Positions 25,843 to 36,845 of a stretch of 64,000 bases of DNA are shown piece by piece. Under the pieces are notes generated by a model. The model was not told where the DNA came from, made no database searches, and was given only the letters and a program-made list of their open reading frames with translations. The stretch is from Callorhinus ursinus (lineage: Eukaryota; Chordata; Mammalia; Carnivora; Otariidae), in contig NW_020312785.1 of NCBI RefSeq assembly GCF_003265705.1, positions 23,552,587-23,616,586 on the forward strand, read 5' to 3'. The translations under genes were made by a program, and so were the position numbers. Each line of letters starts with the position of its first letter. The first letter of the stretch is position 1.

Positions 25843-25961
25843 TTTTCTAAAAGATTTTTAATTTTTTCAGTAATCTCCATACCCAAGGTGGGGCTCGAAC
25901 TCACAACTCCGAGATCAAGAGTCACATGCTCTACCTACTGAGCCAGCCAGGTGCCCCACCC
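25843..25961 (-). mobile_element. Old, short Can-SINE
   Basis: Core ggggctcgaactcacaactc and ctctacctactgagccagcc. The 13-bp repeat ttgacatcttttt at 25830-25842 and 25962-25974 is the target-site duplication. Confidence 0.93.
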
Positions 25962-25974
25962 TTGACATCTTTTT

Positions 25975-26889
25975 GATCATGTTTCTTCAGCACTCCCTCA
26001 CCCCCTGTTCATATATATCTACCTAAAGCTTTGTTAGACTATTCTAGGCTTGGTCTTTTTGAATTTTAAACTTTTAATAACCACATTACTAATTCTAAAA
26101 TGAACATTTTGCCTTGTTATTAAAATGAATATTACACAGGCATTAAATATAAAGTTCTTTTTATAATGAAGTAGTAAAATACTCAAGATGAAATGTTAAC
26201 TGGAAAAAAAAAACCACATAAAAATAACTATGACAGTTTCCAAAATTAAGTTCCAGAAACCACTAGATCAAAGTGGCCTTAAAATGTATTTGTTAAAAAA
26301 AAGTAAGACATTTATGCTTGGAAAACTGTGTATGTTATGGCCACCCTTTGGTGAATTACAATATTCATTAGCATACTAAAAATATTGAGAAGTCCCACAG
26401 TTATTAAAAAAAAAACACAAAAAACCTCATTTAACTTTGTTGCCCAAGTTTTTCTAAACACATTTGACCATGCCAAATTTACTTCATTAATTTTTGTAAA
26501 TTATTTGAGGAACATCATTGACGTCTTTCTAAAATATAATCCTTAGTAATACACTCCAGGAAAGGTTAGTGTAAAATATGTTTCTAATTTTGTAAGAACA
26601 CATAACTAATGTAGATACATCTGTAGAAAGCAGAGGCATAAAGAAAAGATAACTGCTAGAAGTCGTCATTCCTGAGCAGTGAGATTATGAATGATTTTAA
26701 TCTTGTCCTTTGTACATTTCTAAGGGTCTGATTTGTTATATAGTGAACTTATGTTGTTTTTGTAAAAGACAAAAGCATACATTGTACTAAGTACCATCTT
26801 ATTTCACATATTACATAATTACACATGTGATCATTTCTCATCCCTCTACTACAAATAGCTAAAAGTCTGGCATTTAGTCTGTGGAAGGG
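25975..26889. other. AT-rich intron, nothing recognised
   Basis: Only A-runs and AT-rich single-copy sequence are visible. Confidence 0.45.
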
Positions 26890-27050
26890 TGTTAAGAACT
26901 GCATCTCATTTAATCCTCACAAAGCCTAATGACAAGTTTTCACTATTTTACAAATGGAGAAGCTGATATTTTGCTTAGTACATGGGGGAACCAAGATTCC
27001 ATCCTAGGTCAGTCTGATGTAAAATTACATCATTTTATCCACTACACTGT
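26890..27050 (-). repeat. MIR
   Basis: gcatctcatttaatcctcac, aaagcctaatgac and actattttacaaatggagaa, then 'ttatccactacactgt', follow the MIR complement. Confidence 0.7.
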
Positions 27051-27208
27051 TAAAACCCTGGGACAGGAAATTATGCTTCATATTAGATATTCCCAAACTA
27101 CATCATCATTGCACCATACAATGATAACCAAATAAAATTAATACTCAACACGTATTCATTTGTTTTTAGGTGTGAGGTGTGTGTGTACGTTTTATTTTTT
27201 CTATTTGT

Positions 27209-27390
27209 TTAAAGATTTTATTTATTGATTTGACAGAGAGAGACACAGCGAGAGAGGGAACACAAGCAGGGGGAGTGGGAGAGGGAGAAGCAGGCTTCCC
27301 ACCAAGCAGGGAGCCCGATGCAGGGCTCCATCCCAATCAGGACCCGAGCCTGAGGCAGACGCTTAATGACTGAGCCACCCAGGCACCCCT
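27209..27390 (-). mobile_element. Can-SINE with a small internal deletion
   Basis: Minus-sense head aggggtgcctgggtggctcag (trimmed), CT-rich middle and AATAAATAAAATCTT-like tail. The normal ggaccctgggatcatgacc segment is shortened to aatcaggacccgagcc (27334-27350). Confidence 0.92.
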
Positions 27391-27397
27391 GTTTTAA

Positions 27398-27610
27398 AAT
27401 AATAACATATTTATTGAGAATTTTATACCGTGGTAGGAACTGGGCTAAGGGTTTATTATACCTTTACTTCATTAATTCCTACCCAAACCATACGAGTTTA
27501 CTACTATTATGATCCCTATTTTATTGGTGAGAAAAATAAGAGATACAAATCCTAATAGTTCAATTCTAAAATCAGTGCTTTTACTCACTAAATCAGTATA
27601 TTATTACGGG
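27398..27610 (-). repeat. MIR
   Basis: tttattgagaattttatacc, aggaactgggctaagggttt, ttcattaattcctacccaaa and tatgatccctattttattgg match the MIR complement in order. Confidence 0.65.
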
Positions 27611-28104
27611 AGGGACTGCTCTCCAAATATGCAATTTATAGGAGTTCTTTCTTTAGGGGGCAAAAAAAGCTTAGAAGACAAATTTAGTTCAACTTTCTTA
27701 CTTCATAAGATAAACATACATAGATGTTTATTCATTTTACCACTTGTTTCTTAAAATGTTGAAATTAAACTGTTAGTAAAAATGATGAAAAATCCATATC
27801 ATAAATCGACTCAGATTTTGATAAATGTTTAATCTCTTTAAAGAAACATATGTTTCCAAAATAAAATGGTAAAAAAAATTGTAGAATTAATATTCTATGA
27901 TGTTATGATTTACAGATTTAGGCAGGAAAGAAAAACAATTTCATGATGGGTGGGTTTATACTATATTCAGCGTAGTGCACTAGATAACCCCCCAAACTCA
28001 CCCTTTTTCATTAGTTACATCTTCCTTCCTGTACTCACCCTTAACAAACTGTATCTGGCAGATAGTAGGTGCACAAAAATGTCAGTTGCTAAATATCTTT
28101 ATTA

Positions 28105-28600
28105 CACATGATGGGGTTCAGAACACACTACTCCAAAATACCGCACAGTGCATATTTTCAGCTAAAGGAACTTGAGAAACCACAGGTAGAAGAAGGACTC
28201 CCTGAGCTTCCCCTGAAGCAGGTCTTAAGATTCTCATGGGAGACATGCACACCTACACCTAGAGGAAAGAAGAATTCTTATCTCTGAAGATGGAGGGCCA
28301 CCAAGAAGAATCTGAACAAAGAGGTCTTGCCAATTGCCACCCAGTTCGCTCTCCTTAGTGAACTTTTGTCCTATCACGTTTTCCCATAACTTTCTACTCT
28401 TCATCAAACCTAGTGTAAGAACACTCAGGTTTACCCACTTCTTCAGGGTTTCATTTCCTTATGAAGGCTCCTATGTCACATAAAACTTATATTAAATAGA
28501 TCTGTTTGCTTTTCTCCTGTTAATCTGTCTTTTGTCAGTCAGGGGCTCCAGCCAGGGAACCTAGGAAGGTAAGCTCCAATGTCTGTTTATCTCTGGATAG
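28105..28600 (+). repeat. Probable old LTR (ERVL-like)
   Basis: The left part reads gatggggttcagaacacact and ccaaaatacc. The right part has ataaaacttatattaaatag with an ATTAAA poly-A signal at 28491, then ctgtttgcttttctcctgtt and aatctgtcttttgtcag, and a trailing gggctccagccagggaacc. This polyadenylation-region pattern is common to several mammalian ERVL-type LTRs. No internal retroviral genes lie beside it, so it would be a solitary LTR. Family and borders are uncertain. Confidence 0.55.
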
Positions 28601-28654
28601 CTGGGGTCTGGCACTGTTTCTTTCACAGTAAGAACTGAAGTAGATATTTTTTTG

Positions 28655-28810
28655 AATGAATAAAATACCATTTAATCCATAAAACCATCCTGTGAGATGT
28701 GGTCACTTCATTGCTCATTTTCTAGGTTAAGAATTTTGCTCAAGGAATTGCAGCTAGTCTGTGGCCGACAAGGCCCACATGTGTGTTTCAGCTTCCAGAA
28801 TCCAGTCCTT
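28655..28810 (-). repeat. MIR fragment
   Basis: ccatttaatccataaaacca, tcctgtgagatgtggtcac and 'aggttaagaattttgctcaaggaa' (in two parts) follow the MIR complement. Confidence 0.55.
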
Positions 28811-30857
28811 TCCATTTATCTACTGATTGTCATTTAGATCAGCTCTGAAACTACATACACATGGTCATGAGAAATGCAATCACCAAAAGTAATTGTACAA
28901 CCTAAATATTCCCACCATTTCTAACATTTTCAAGGGTCATGATAATTCTTTAAGCCACACTTAAATAGGAAACTCCTTTAAATGTTTCATTCTTTATTGT
29001 AACCAAGATACTTGCTGAAACATTCTTTAATAGAAATTTATAATCTCTCATTTGAAAGTCTCAGAGGAAGGTCACTTTAATTTCAATATCCTGATACATT
29101 ATCTTTATAAAACAAAGAAGAAAAGGATTATGGAGTTCAACATTGCCCCCTCGTGCCACAAAAGTTTAAAAAACAACAATTAAAACCAACAGTCCCTAAA
29201 GTGCTCTACTTACTCTGCATAGGTAAAAACATTCAGAAATGATCTTCTATTCACCTTGCTAAGTAGTAATGACTTGGAAATGTGCTCAGTATTTATCATC
29301 TAATAAACTTCTACCAAATACTTATTTAGCCTATATTTACTGGTAATTTGAAAATACCCTTTAAAGCAAATCATGACATTCAAACTCTACTTATAATTTT
29401 AATTAATTGAAGAGTGGATGCTTTCCAATTTTCCTACATTTAGTATTTGACATTTCTGATTCTTATGTGTCATACACTTCAACAAAATGCATTATGTGTC
29501 CACATCCCTTTGTGTAGGGTACCAATTTGTACCGATCATAAAACAAAGCTGATTAAATGGTAAACCATCCAATAAAATTCTATCTTTTGGCCAGCTTACC
29601 CTAATAGGAGTTTTTCCACTAAATTACCCAAATGAACGCAAGTCTTGGACAATTATATCCCACTAGCTCATGTGAGTAATTGCTAGGGTGGAAAATTGCA
29701 GCATGTATGAAGGTACAGATGTTCATTTTCACATGACCAAACAAAATAGGAGGACAATGGGGTTTTCTTCCACACTGACTTCTATATATTTTGCTCTATT
29801 CACACTTTTCTATTAAAGACATCTCTTTGTATTTCTGAACTATAAGTAAAATAATGAAAATGAGACAGGTGGGAGTACTAAATCATGCCCCTCTGGACTA
29901 GTTATTTTCTTTGAATTAGCACTTCACTCAACAGCCAATAGTGTGGACACTACTCTGCACAAAGGGCCAAAGTTACAGTCCAAGGGACAATGGCACCTGC
30001 CTTTATATATGTGCAACAATTGTTCTTCAACTTGCTGGAGGCAAAATACAAACTCCCCTGGCTTTAAAACACTCGAAACTTGGCTCTCTAGCAAGCTTGC
30101 CTTGTACACTTTGGTGTTCCTTCATGCTACTTCACTAGACATTAGTCTTCTGGCCTCCCTTCTGCTCTGTTGTTTACTGCAGAATTATTGTCTGGGAACC
30201 ATTTTTGGTCTTATACTGAAAAGTGTTTTATTCTCTTTCTTGCTTAACTGTCCATTGCTTTAGCTGGTTTCTGCTCAGGTCTATGGACAGATTGCTCCAA
30301 CAGCTCTCACAATGTTCGAAAGCTTAGCATCTTACTTCACAGAACTGAGGAACTAGCAAAGCACAGAACACAGCAAAGCCTCTTTCCATAAGCTTTCCAC
30401 TTACGTACAATTCGACCCTTCTGAATTAAAGCACACTTGTGGGATCGGAATCTCATCCTGCGGTTATATGGTATATTACTTTATGCTATAGTATAGCATA
30501 TGATATCTGTTTATGTTTTAGTTGTATCTTTTCCCCACCCATCTATGGGTCCAAAGAAAGCTGTTTTTCATAGCACATAGAGCCAAGGACATAGCAGATA
30601 TTGAATAAGCCTCGTTCAATGAGTGACTGACTGAATAAATGAAATTCTTATTCCCCGTTAGGTACTCCCGTGTGAAGAAAGCCTTTAATAGAGTGTCAAT
30701 GAGGAATAAGCCTTTGGTGGCCTTTAATATTACTCTATAAACAATAAGTAAACCTTTGGTTGTTACTAGAAAAAAAAATACACTCATTTGCTGATATAGG
30801 CTAGTTTTCTCTGAAAATTTATTTATATTAAACTAGAATGAATAAGTCTGGACAGTA
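28811..30857. other. Intron without recognisable repeats
   Basis: About 2 kb in which I can assign no element. The 29880-30470 part has near-balanced composition with many dissimilar words and is proposed below as a candidate conserved element. Chance frames of 65 and 106 codons overlap there in different frames. Confidence 0.5.
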
Positions 30858-31310
30858 AAGTGTGTTTAAGAGCAGAGACTCTGGAGTCACACCACATGGG
30901 TGAGAAACTTGGTTCTGCCACTTACTTAGTATATGACTTTGGACAAGTGGCTTACCTGTTTTGGGCTAGAATTTCCTCATTATAAAAGAGGAATAGGGGT
31001 GCCTAGGTGGCTCCGTGGGTTAAATGTCTGCCTTTGGCTCACATCATGATCCCAGGGTCCTGGGATCAAGTCCCACATCGGGCTCCCTGCTCAGTGGGGA
31101 GCCTGCTTCTCCCTCTTCCCCCTGCTCATGCTCTCACTATCTCTCTCTCTTTCAAGTAAATAAATAAAATCTTTTAAAAAAGCAATAATAATAAAATAAA
31201 GATTGAACTCTTTTAAGGATTGAATAAGTTACTACATGTGACACACTTAAAATTATGTCCAGTACACCGAATAATAGCTAGAAATATGAGCTATTCCGGT
31301 TAATATTAAC
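30858..31310 (+). repeat. MIR, split by a Can-SINE
   Basis: The left part gactctggagtcacaccaca, ttctgccacttacttagtat and gactttggacaagtggctta, and the right part ggattgaataagttactaca and aattatgtccagtacaccga, are collinear MIR pieces on either side of the younger SINE at 30996-31181. Confidence 0.8.
30996..31181 (+). mobile_element. Can-SINE inside a MIR
   Basis: Head ggggtgcctaggtggctccg, middle gatcaagtcccacatcgggc, CT-rich zone, and AAATAAATAAAATCTTTT tail. Loose repeats aaaagaggaata and aaaaagcaata border it. Confidence 0.93.
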
Positions 31311-32160
31311 GTAGTTGCATGTTAATGGATGCTAATTGTAGGATAATTGCTACTCTTATTAATTCCATTGGAGGTTTGGTTAGATTGAACTGGACCCTAA
31401 GACGGTGACTACCCTTAGGTAGTTAGTAGAAGTTGTTTACTGATTAGGCAAAGTTAACTATCAAACTTCTGACATATGCTAACCTAATTAGAATATAGAT
31501 AAACTATGTAGTCACTTTTGACTATTAATTAAAACAGTATCGATAACATCTTAACATAAATAAACTATCCTAATTGATTCTACTAACATTAACTCCCGGT
31601 GAAGGAAAGGAAATTTTCAAGAGAAAGTGTACAGCAATGTCAATTCAAGAAGGATATGAAAATGAGGGTCAAAGTGTACACTGATCGAGAAGAAATGGAA
31701 GGCCCATGAAGACATCCTCAGTCTCCTTCATTATTTTCCCCAGTGTACTCCCCAGTGCATACGCAATCACCATCTGATTCCATGTCGTTTTTACCATCTT
31801 ATTTAAATACATAGATATTATTTTAACCAACATTCCTTATATTTGTTTGTAATTCAGAGTCATGTGGGATAGTTGTAACCAAATCAAAGATTGCCCCAGG
31901 AAATTTATGGCTGTTGGGGCACATATCTAATCCTCTTTAGTGATTATTTCTTTTTAACAGTGCTTAATTTAAAAGAAAGTCAAAATAAAAACTTGTGCTT
32001 TCTGTAAAAATATTTATGTTCATGTGTACTACTGACTGATCATTAACTGAGATTGAAAGCCACAGCCGATGGTAAAGCAACACATTAAAAAAAGGTACAA
32101 TTTCCAAAATGTGAAATACCTTAACTGCTGGGGGGAAAAAAAATAAAGAGAAACAAACAA
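31311..32160. other. AT-rich intron, nothing recognised
   Basis: No repeat or gene signal could be assigned. Confidence 0.45.
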
Positions 32161-32161
32161 A

Positions 32162-32193
<32 letters not shown>
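32161..32193. repeat. (CA)n microsatellite
   Basis: About 14 CA units after a short (CAAA)n lead. Probably polymorphic. It creates the cysteine/valine runs seen in chance minus-strand frames. Confidence 0.95.
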
Positions 32194-32196
<3 letters not shown>

Positions 32197-32479
32197 CAAA
32201 CTGTAAAAAATAATCTGGGCTTAGTGAGAACAAAGCACATTTCGATTTTCCACGGTGCCATTTTTGTCTTTCTGTCTTTCTGCTTTCCCCACCCCATACT
32301 GCACGTATGCCCCCATCTCTCCATTAAATAAAAACATCCCCTCAAACTTTCCCTGAAACCACTTTTGTATCTTATTCCTTACTTCTCTGCCCAAACTGTT
32401 TCAAGTTGAGACACACTGCCTCAGCTTCTTCCACTGTCTTCCCACTGAAACTCTTCTCAATTCACATTTTCAAATCTCC

Positions 32480-32910
32480 TAATTGTTCTGATTAGAAGAC
32501 CTTTGTTTTTCAGGTTCTATCTTACTTGACTGTTTTTGGAGAATTTGTTTTTGCTGACCACTGCCCCTTTTTGGATTCTACTAATTTCGGATGCCCACCA
32601 CCTTCACTTCTGCTGTTTTTCTTTCCATGTCTCTAGCTGCTCCCCAGTGGTCTCCTTTACTGATTTTTCTCCACATGCTGTCCTTTTGATTGGTAACCAC
32701 CAATCAAAGGGTCCAATCCTTTTCCCCCCTTCTATTTGTGCTAAATACTCTTCCTGGCTGAATGATATTATTTGGTCACACGATGTTTTCTACTGTCTTA
32801 TGTGGGAAGCCCAGATTTCTGTCCCAAGTCCTAAATCAATGGTCCCCACTTCAGACATAACCACTTGCATGCCTTACAGGACTGAATCTGACACATGCAT
32901 GTCATCAATA
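32480..32910 (+). repeat. Possible L2 LINE remnant
   Basis: Pyrimidine-rich text such as cttttgattggtaaccacca, gggaagcccagatttctgtc and cacttcagacataacc resembles decayed L2 ORF2 ('gatgactcccaaatttctatctcc'). The 129-codon frame at 32536 falls inside it and is not regarded as a gene. Confidence 0.4.
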
Positions 32911-33324
32911 CTGCTACACCTCTAAAAAAGTAAATAACAGTAACTATTTTTATTCCTGTGTGTTTCCTATCTCAGTCCATGAGGACGCTGAGAAATTCTA
33001 GAGTCTACCTGCAATTCTGGCTCTATATTCAAACAGTGACACATGTCACAAAATTTTCTCCCAAACCAATCCTTCTCTCTCCAACCCCAAATTCCTATCT
33101 TAAATAGGATCCTAGTCAATTTCTTTGTCTAGATTAACTATATGAGTTTAATTCAATCTAGTTGGACTCAGAGCACACAATATAACCCCAGGTGGAGATA
33201 CAAAATCTCTAGAAAGGTGAAGGGATGGCTATAGTTGGAAATGGTTTCCCACGTAATTCTAACATAAGACACCACCCCTCTCCTCTGTTTTCTCTGTGCT
33301 CAAATTTGGAATCGCTCTTCTACT

Positions 33325-33480
33325 CTCTTAAAGTGGTTCTTATCCTTGGCTGAATGCTGGAAGCCCCTGGGGAAATAGAAAAATTCAGATATCTGGGTCC
33401 TACACCCGGAGATTCAGAATAATTGTTCTAGGATGCAGCCTGGTATTCCCAAGATACAGCCAATGTTGAGAACCGCCATT
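33325..33480 (+). repeat. MER5-like hAT relic
   Basis: It opens gtggttcttatccttggctg and closes gccaatgttgagaaccgcc. These are inverted relatives of each other, with ctgggtcctacacccggaga in the middle, as in small hAT-Charlie non-autonomous elements. Confidence 0.65.
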
Positions 33481-33640
33481 CTAAACCAATAGTATCTGAA
33501 GTGGGTGAGCAACATTCTGTGGCTGCATTAACAGCCCCTGGGCATGCGAAATTAAGAGAAATTCTATTGATGTGTATTTTTAAATATAATCCTTAAACTT
33601 TTTAATAAAATCTCATGTAGTATTTTAAAATGTACGCATA

Positions 33641-33832
33641 GGGGCACCTGGGTGGCTCAGTCAGTTAATCATCTGCCTTTGGCTCAGGTCATGATCCCAG
33701 AGTCCTGGGATCGAGTCCCGCGTCAGGCTCCCTGCTCAGTGGGGAGTCTGTTTCTCCCTCTGCCTGCAGCTCCCCCTGCTTGTGCTCTCTCTCTCTCTCT
33801 CTGGCAAATAAATAGATAAAATCTTAAAAAAA
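33641..33832 (+). mobile_element. Young Can-SINE
   Basis: Complete head ggggcacctgggtggctcag, middle gatcgagtcccgcgtcaggc and AAATAGATAAAATCTT tail. The 10-bp repeat taaaatgtac at 33626-33635 and 33833-33842 is the target-site duplication. Confidence 0.95.
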
Positions 33833-33994
33833 TAAAATGTACATATATACTTTAGCATTGGTATATAGTAGTACATAATAAATAAATTCACAAAAACTGT
33901 AGTGTACTTGCAATGTTTGCTACCAAATAGACATGTGAAGACTAAAACATTTGAATTCTTCGCTGTAAACTCTAGCTCCCCATCTCTCAATGCA

Positions 33995-34680
33995 ACTGTC
34001 TATAAACTGGTCTCTTTTATCCAGCTTCTCTGTCTTGCTGGGCCATGTAATTATTCCACTGGATTTATCTTTGAAACACCAAATATGATCCTGTCATTTC
34101 TTTGCTTTAAAATCTTTACCGGAAAAAAAAATTATTGGTTCCAAGTTACCTTGTTTAACTCCCAGCTGATTGTTTAGCTAAACAAACTATTTTTATAAAA
34201 AAAAAAGTAGAAATTCTTCATATGGCTGCAAACACCCTCACAGTTATGCCTTCAAGCTCTCCATCCAGCCCCATTTCCCAGCTCTCCACTCCCACATCCT
34301 ACGCTGCTCCATTTTCTGTTATCTCAGTATGCCTTGTCTCAGTGTGCATTTGCTTTCTTTAGTCTTACAACACTGCCTCTTAAACCTCTGCTTACTTTGG
34401 AAAAAAAAAACAATCAAAATGGAGATCTTCTCTCAAATATTCCAGGAGTCCTCTAGACAGTATTAATTAAGTGTCTGTTATATAGTATTTATCACATTTT
34501 ACTGCAATTAACATCATACATTTTTGTTTATTCCTATTAAATAGTAAGATCCTCAAAGACCGAAATCCACTTACTCATTTTTATATTTTCCTAATATGTG
34601 GCACTGACTGAGCTAAGCCAATAATTGTGGCTTAACATACATCTGTTGAATAAATTAATATACATCTGTTGAATAAATTC
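33995..34680 (+). repeat. L2 LINE 3' region
   Basis: atgatcctgtcatttctttg, tttatcacattttactgcaa and agtaagatcctcaaagacc, with a terminal 'gttgaataaatt', are in L2 3' order. A short tandem duplication of the last unit lies at about 34636-34679. Confidence 0.65.
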
Positions 34681-34684
34681 CTTC

Positions 34685-34755
34685 AGTTTTTCAATAAATA
34701 TTTATTGACTACTATGTCCACTCATATAGGACTGTGAAAATGACAATGAAAAATT
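34685..34755 (-). repeat. L2 LINE 3' tip
   Basis: tcaataaatatttattgact and actatgtccactcatatag match the complement of the L2 terminus. Confidence 0.5.
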
Positions 34756-35109
34756 AATTCCTAACTAAATAAATGAAGAAATAATGAATTTATTAAAAAT
34801 GAATGTTGTTTGTTACAAGAAAACTCAAAAGACAAATAGCCATTACTAAAACAAGTAAACAAAAAACAAAAGCAGCTCAACATTTACCACAGACCCCGGA
34901 TTTCATCACACATACAATTAATTCTGTTTTCTTTTTCTTAATAGGAATCCACTATTAATTACAACTTTAAAAATCTACTGCACAATGATAAATCGTTTTT
35001 ATAACAGTAATCCTAGAGAAATTCGAGATTCTAAAGCGTTATCTTAATCTAAGATTAAATTATGTCTATTGTACTCTTAAGTTCTACTGCATTTTGTGAT
35101 AGTCTTACT

Positions 35110-35520
35110 GCAGGAAAAATTCCAACTTAATGGAATAACAGTGCTAGAAGATAATAAGAAGTGCATATCTTTACAGATGGAAAAACATTCATAAAAGTAA
35201 AATACCTTGCCTTAGGTCACACAGCTAGTTAAGAACTGAACCACAGAGGGGAACACCTGGGTGGCTCAGTCAGTTGAGCGCCCCACTCTTGATTTCAGCT
35301 CAGGTCATTATCTCAGGATCATGGGGTTGTACCCCAACATCAACTCTGTGCTCAGCAGGGAAGCAGCTTGAAATTCTGTCTCCCCATCTCCCTACGCCCC
35401 CCCCCCACTCTTTCTTGCTCTCAAATAAATAAATAAAAATCTAAAAAGAAAGAAAGAAAGAAAGAACTGAATCACTGGTATCAATCACTTCTCCTAAGAT
35501 TGCACTTTTTAGATCCTACC
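35110..35520 (-). repeat. MIR or L3-type relic, split by a Can-SINE
   Basis: Text such as ttacagatggaaaaacattc, ccttgccttaggtcacacag and ctagttaagaactgaacca is the conserved '...cagatgaggaaactgag...cttgcccaaggtcacacagctagtaag' motif. It resumes after the SINE with aactgaatcactggtatca. Confidence 0.6.
35245..35461 (+). mobile_element. Can-SINE, divergent subfamily
   Basis: The head gaacacctgggtggctcagt continues ctcttgatttcagctcagg, not the usual 'ctgccttcggctc'. The same variant head occurs at 36555, marking a distinct subfamily. Duplication aagaactgaaccac / aagaactgaatcac at 35231-35244 and 35462-35475. The tail ends in (AAAG)n. Confidence 0.92.
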
Positions 35521-35535
35521 AGATGAACTCAAACT

Positions 35536-36112
35536 TTTCAGTATGATAGATCCTGTTTAATTCCTTCCATTAGACTGAAAACTGCATACATGTATAATTG
35601 TACTCAAGCACAATATTCTGAGATCTCAGTTTCACTGTAAATACTTAAGTCACTTGGCTCTTTTATTCTGGAAACGAACCAAGCAAGATCACATCTTTGA
35701 GTTTCAGATTATTACCTTTTTTTTTTCTAAAATCAGCCAAATTTTGAAAGGAAAACATATCTATAATTGTGATACTTGAACTATTTTTTTCTTGCATATT
35801 TATTTTGTGAGAGTTTGAGACAGAAGCTACCAGAGGTGGCCAAACAATTTCTTAGAGTTTACTTTGTTCATTTTCCAAACATATATTCCCCAAAATACCT
35901 ATTTGTATTTTATAAATAAAGTGTAAAAAGTACATGAATAAAAGTGATTCAGCCATATTATGGAATAATATCTCCAGTGTTTGAGTTTAGTATATATGGT
36001 TTACTGAGTGTTAAAATCTGTAAAAATATTTTTTAAAGTGTATACGAAGACTGTAAGTCATGAGAACTATTGATAGTTTGTCTGTTTTTAATTTTTGGTA
36101 ATAAATATTTCT
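35536..36112. other. AT-rich intron, nothing recognised
   Basis: No repeat or gene signal is visible. Confidence 0.45.
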
Positions 36113-36130
36113 AAAAGTTCTATAATTTTC

Positions 36131-36341
36131 TTTTTTATTAAGGTTTTTTCAAGATTTTTATTTATTTATTATTTATTGAGAGAGAGAGAATGATACAGAG
36201 CATGAGAGGGAGGAGGGTCAGAGACAGAAGCAGACGCCCTGCTGAGCAGGGAGCCCGATGCGGGACTCAATCCTGGGACTCCAGGATCATGACCTGAGCC
36301 GAAGGCAGTCGCTTAACCAACTGAGCCACCCAGGTGCCCAA
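36131..36341 (-). mobile_element. Young Can-SINE
   Basis: Complete, with minus-sense head gggcacctgggtggctcagt. The exact 18-bp duplication aaaagttctataattttc at 36113-36130 and 36342-36359 is among the longest in the window. Confidence 0.96.
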
Positions 36342-36409
36342 AAAAGTTCTATAATTTTCACTCAACAAAAGAACCTTTATATTGGTACAAGATACAATAT
36401 TTATTAAAA

Positions 36410-36845
36410 TATTCAGCAGCATAGATTCTGGATCGGACTGTCACCAAATTCTAGCTCTACCACTTAATAAGTATGTGACTTAGGAAAAATTATTTAAATT
36501 TTCCATGCTGTATTTACTCTTCTGTAAAATAGAGTTTAAAATAGTACCTTGTTGGAGCACCTGGGTGGCTCAGTTGGTTAAGCTACCTACTCTTGATTTC
36601 AGTTCAGGTCCTGATCTCAGGGTTGTGAGATCAAACCCCACATTGGGCTCCACGCTGGGCATGGAGCCTGCTTAAGATTCTCTCTCTCTCCCTCTCCTCT
36701 GCCCCTCCCCCTCTCTCTTTCTGGCTCTCCCTCTCTTAAAAAAAAAAATAGTGCCTTGTTGCATGGATTACAAGAATTAATATATGCAGCACTTTGATTA
36801 GTATCTGGTACAAAGGAAATACATTTTAAATATGTTAGTTTGTAA
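36410..36845 (+). repeat. MIR, split by a Can-SINE
   Basis: Left: catagattctggatcggact, ctctaccacttaataagtat, gtgacttaggaaaaatta. Right: attacaagaattaatatatg and gtatctggtacaaaggaaat. These are collinear MIR halves around the SINE at 36555-36747. Confidence 0.8.
36555..36747 (+). mobile_element. Can-SINE of the 'ctcttgatttcag' subfamily
   Basis: Head gagcacctgggtggctcagt then ctactcttgatttcagttca, and gggctccacgctgggcatgg in the middle. Duplication atagtaccttgttg / atagtgccttgttg at 36541-36554 and 36748-36761. Confidence 0.94.

Noticed and set aside
28105..28600. Possible endogenous retrovirus
   Set aside because: Only an LTR-like segment is visible; no gag, pol or env remnants lie next to it, so no proviral genes were annotated.
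29941..30263. Two overlapping plus-strand frames (65 and 106 codons)
   Set aside because: Different phases of the same DNA, no domain; better explained as chance within a candidate non-coding element.
32536..32925. 129-codon open frame
   Set aside because: Pyrimidine-rich sequence resembling decayed L2; no intact reverse-transcriptase motif and no known family.
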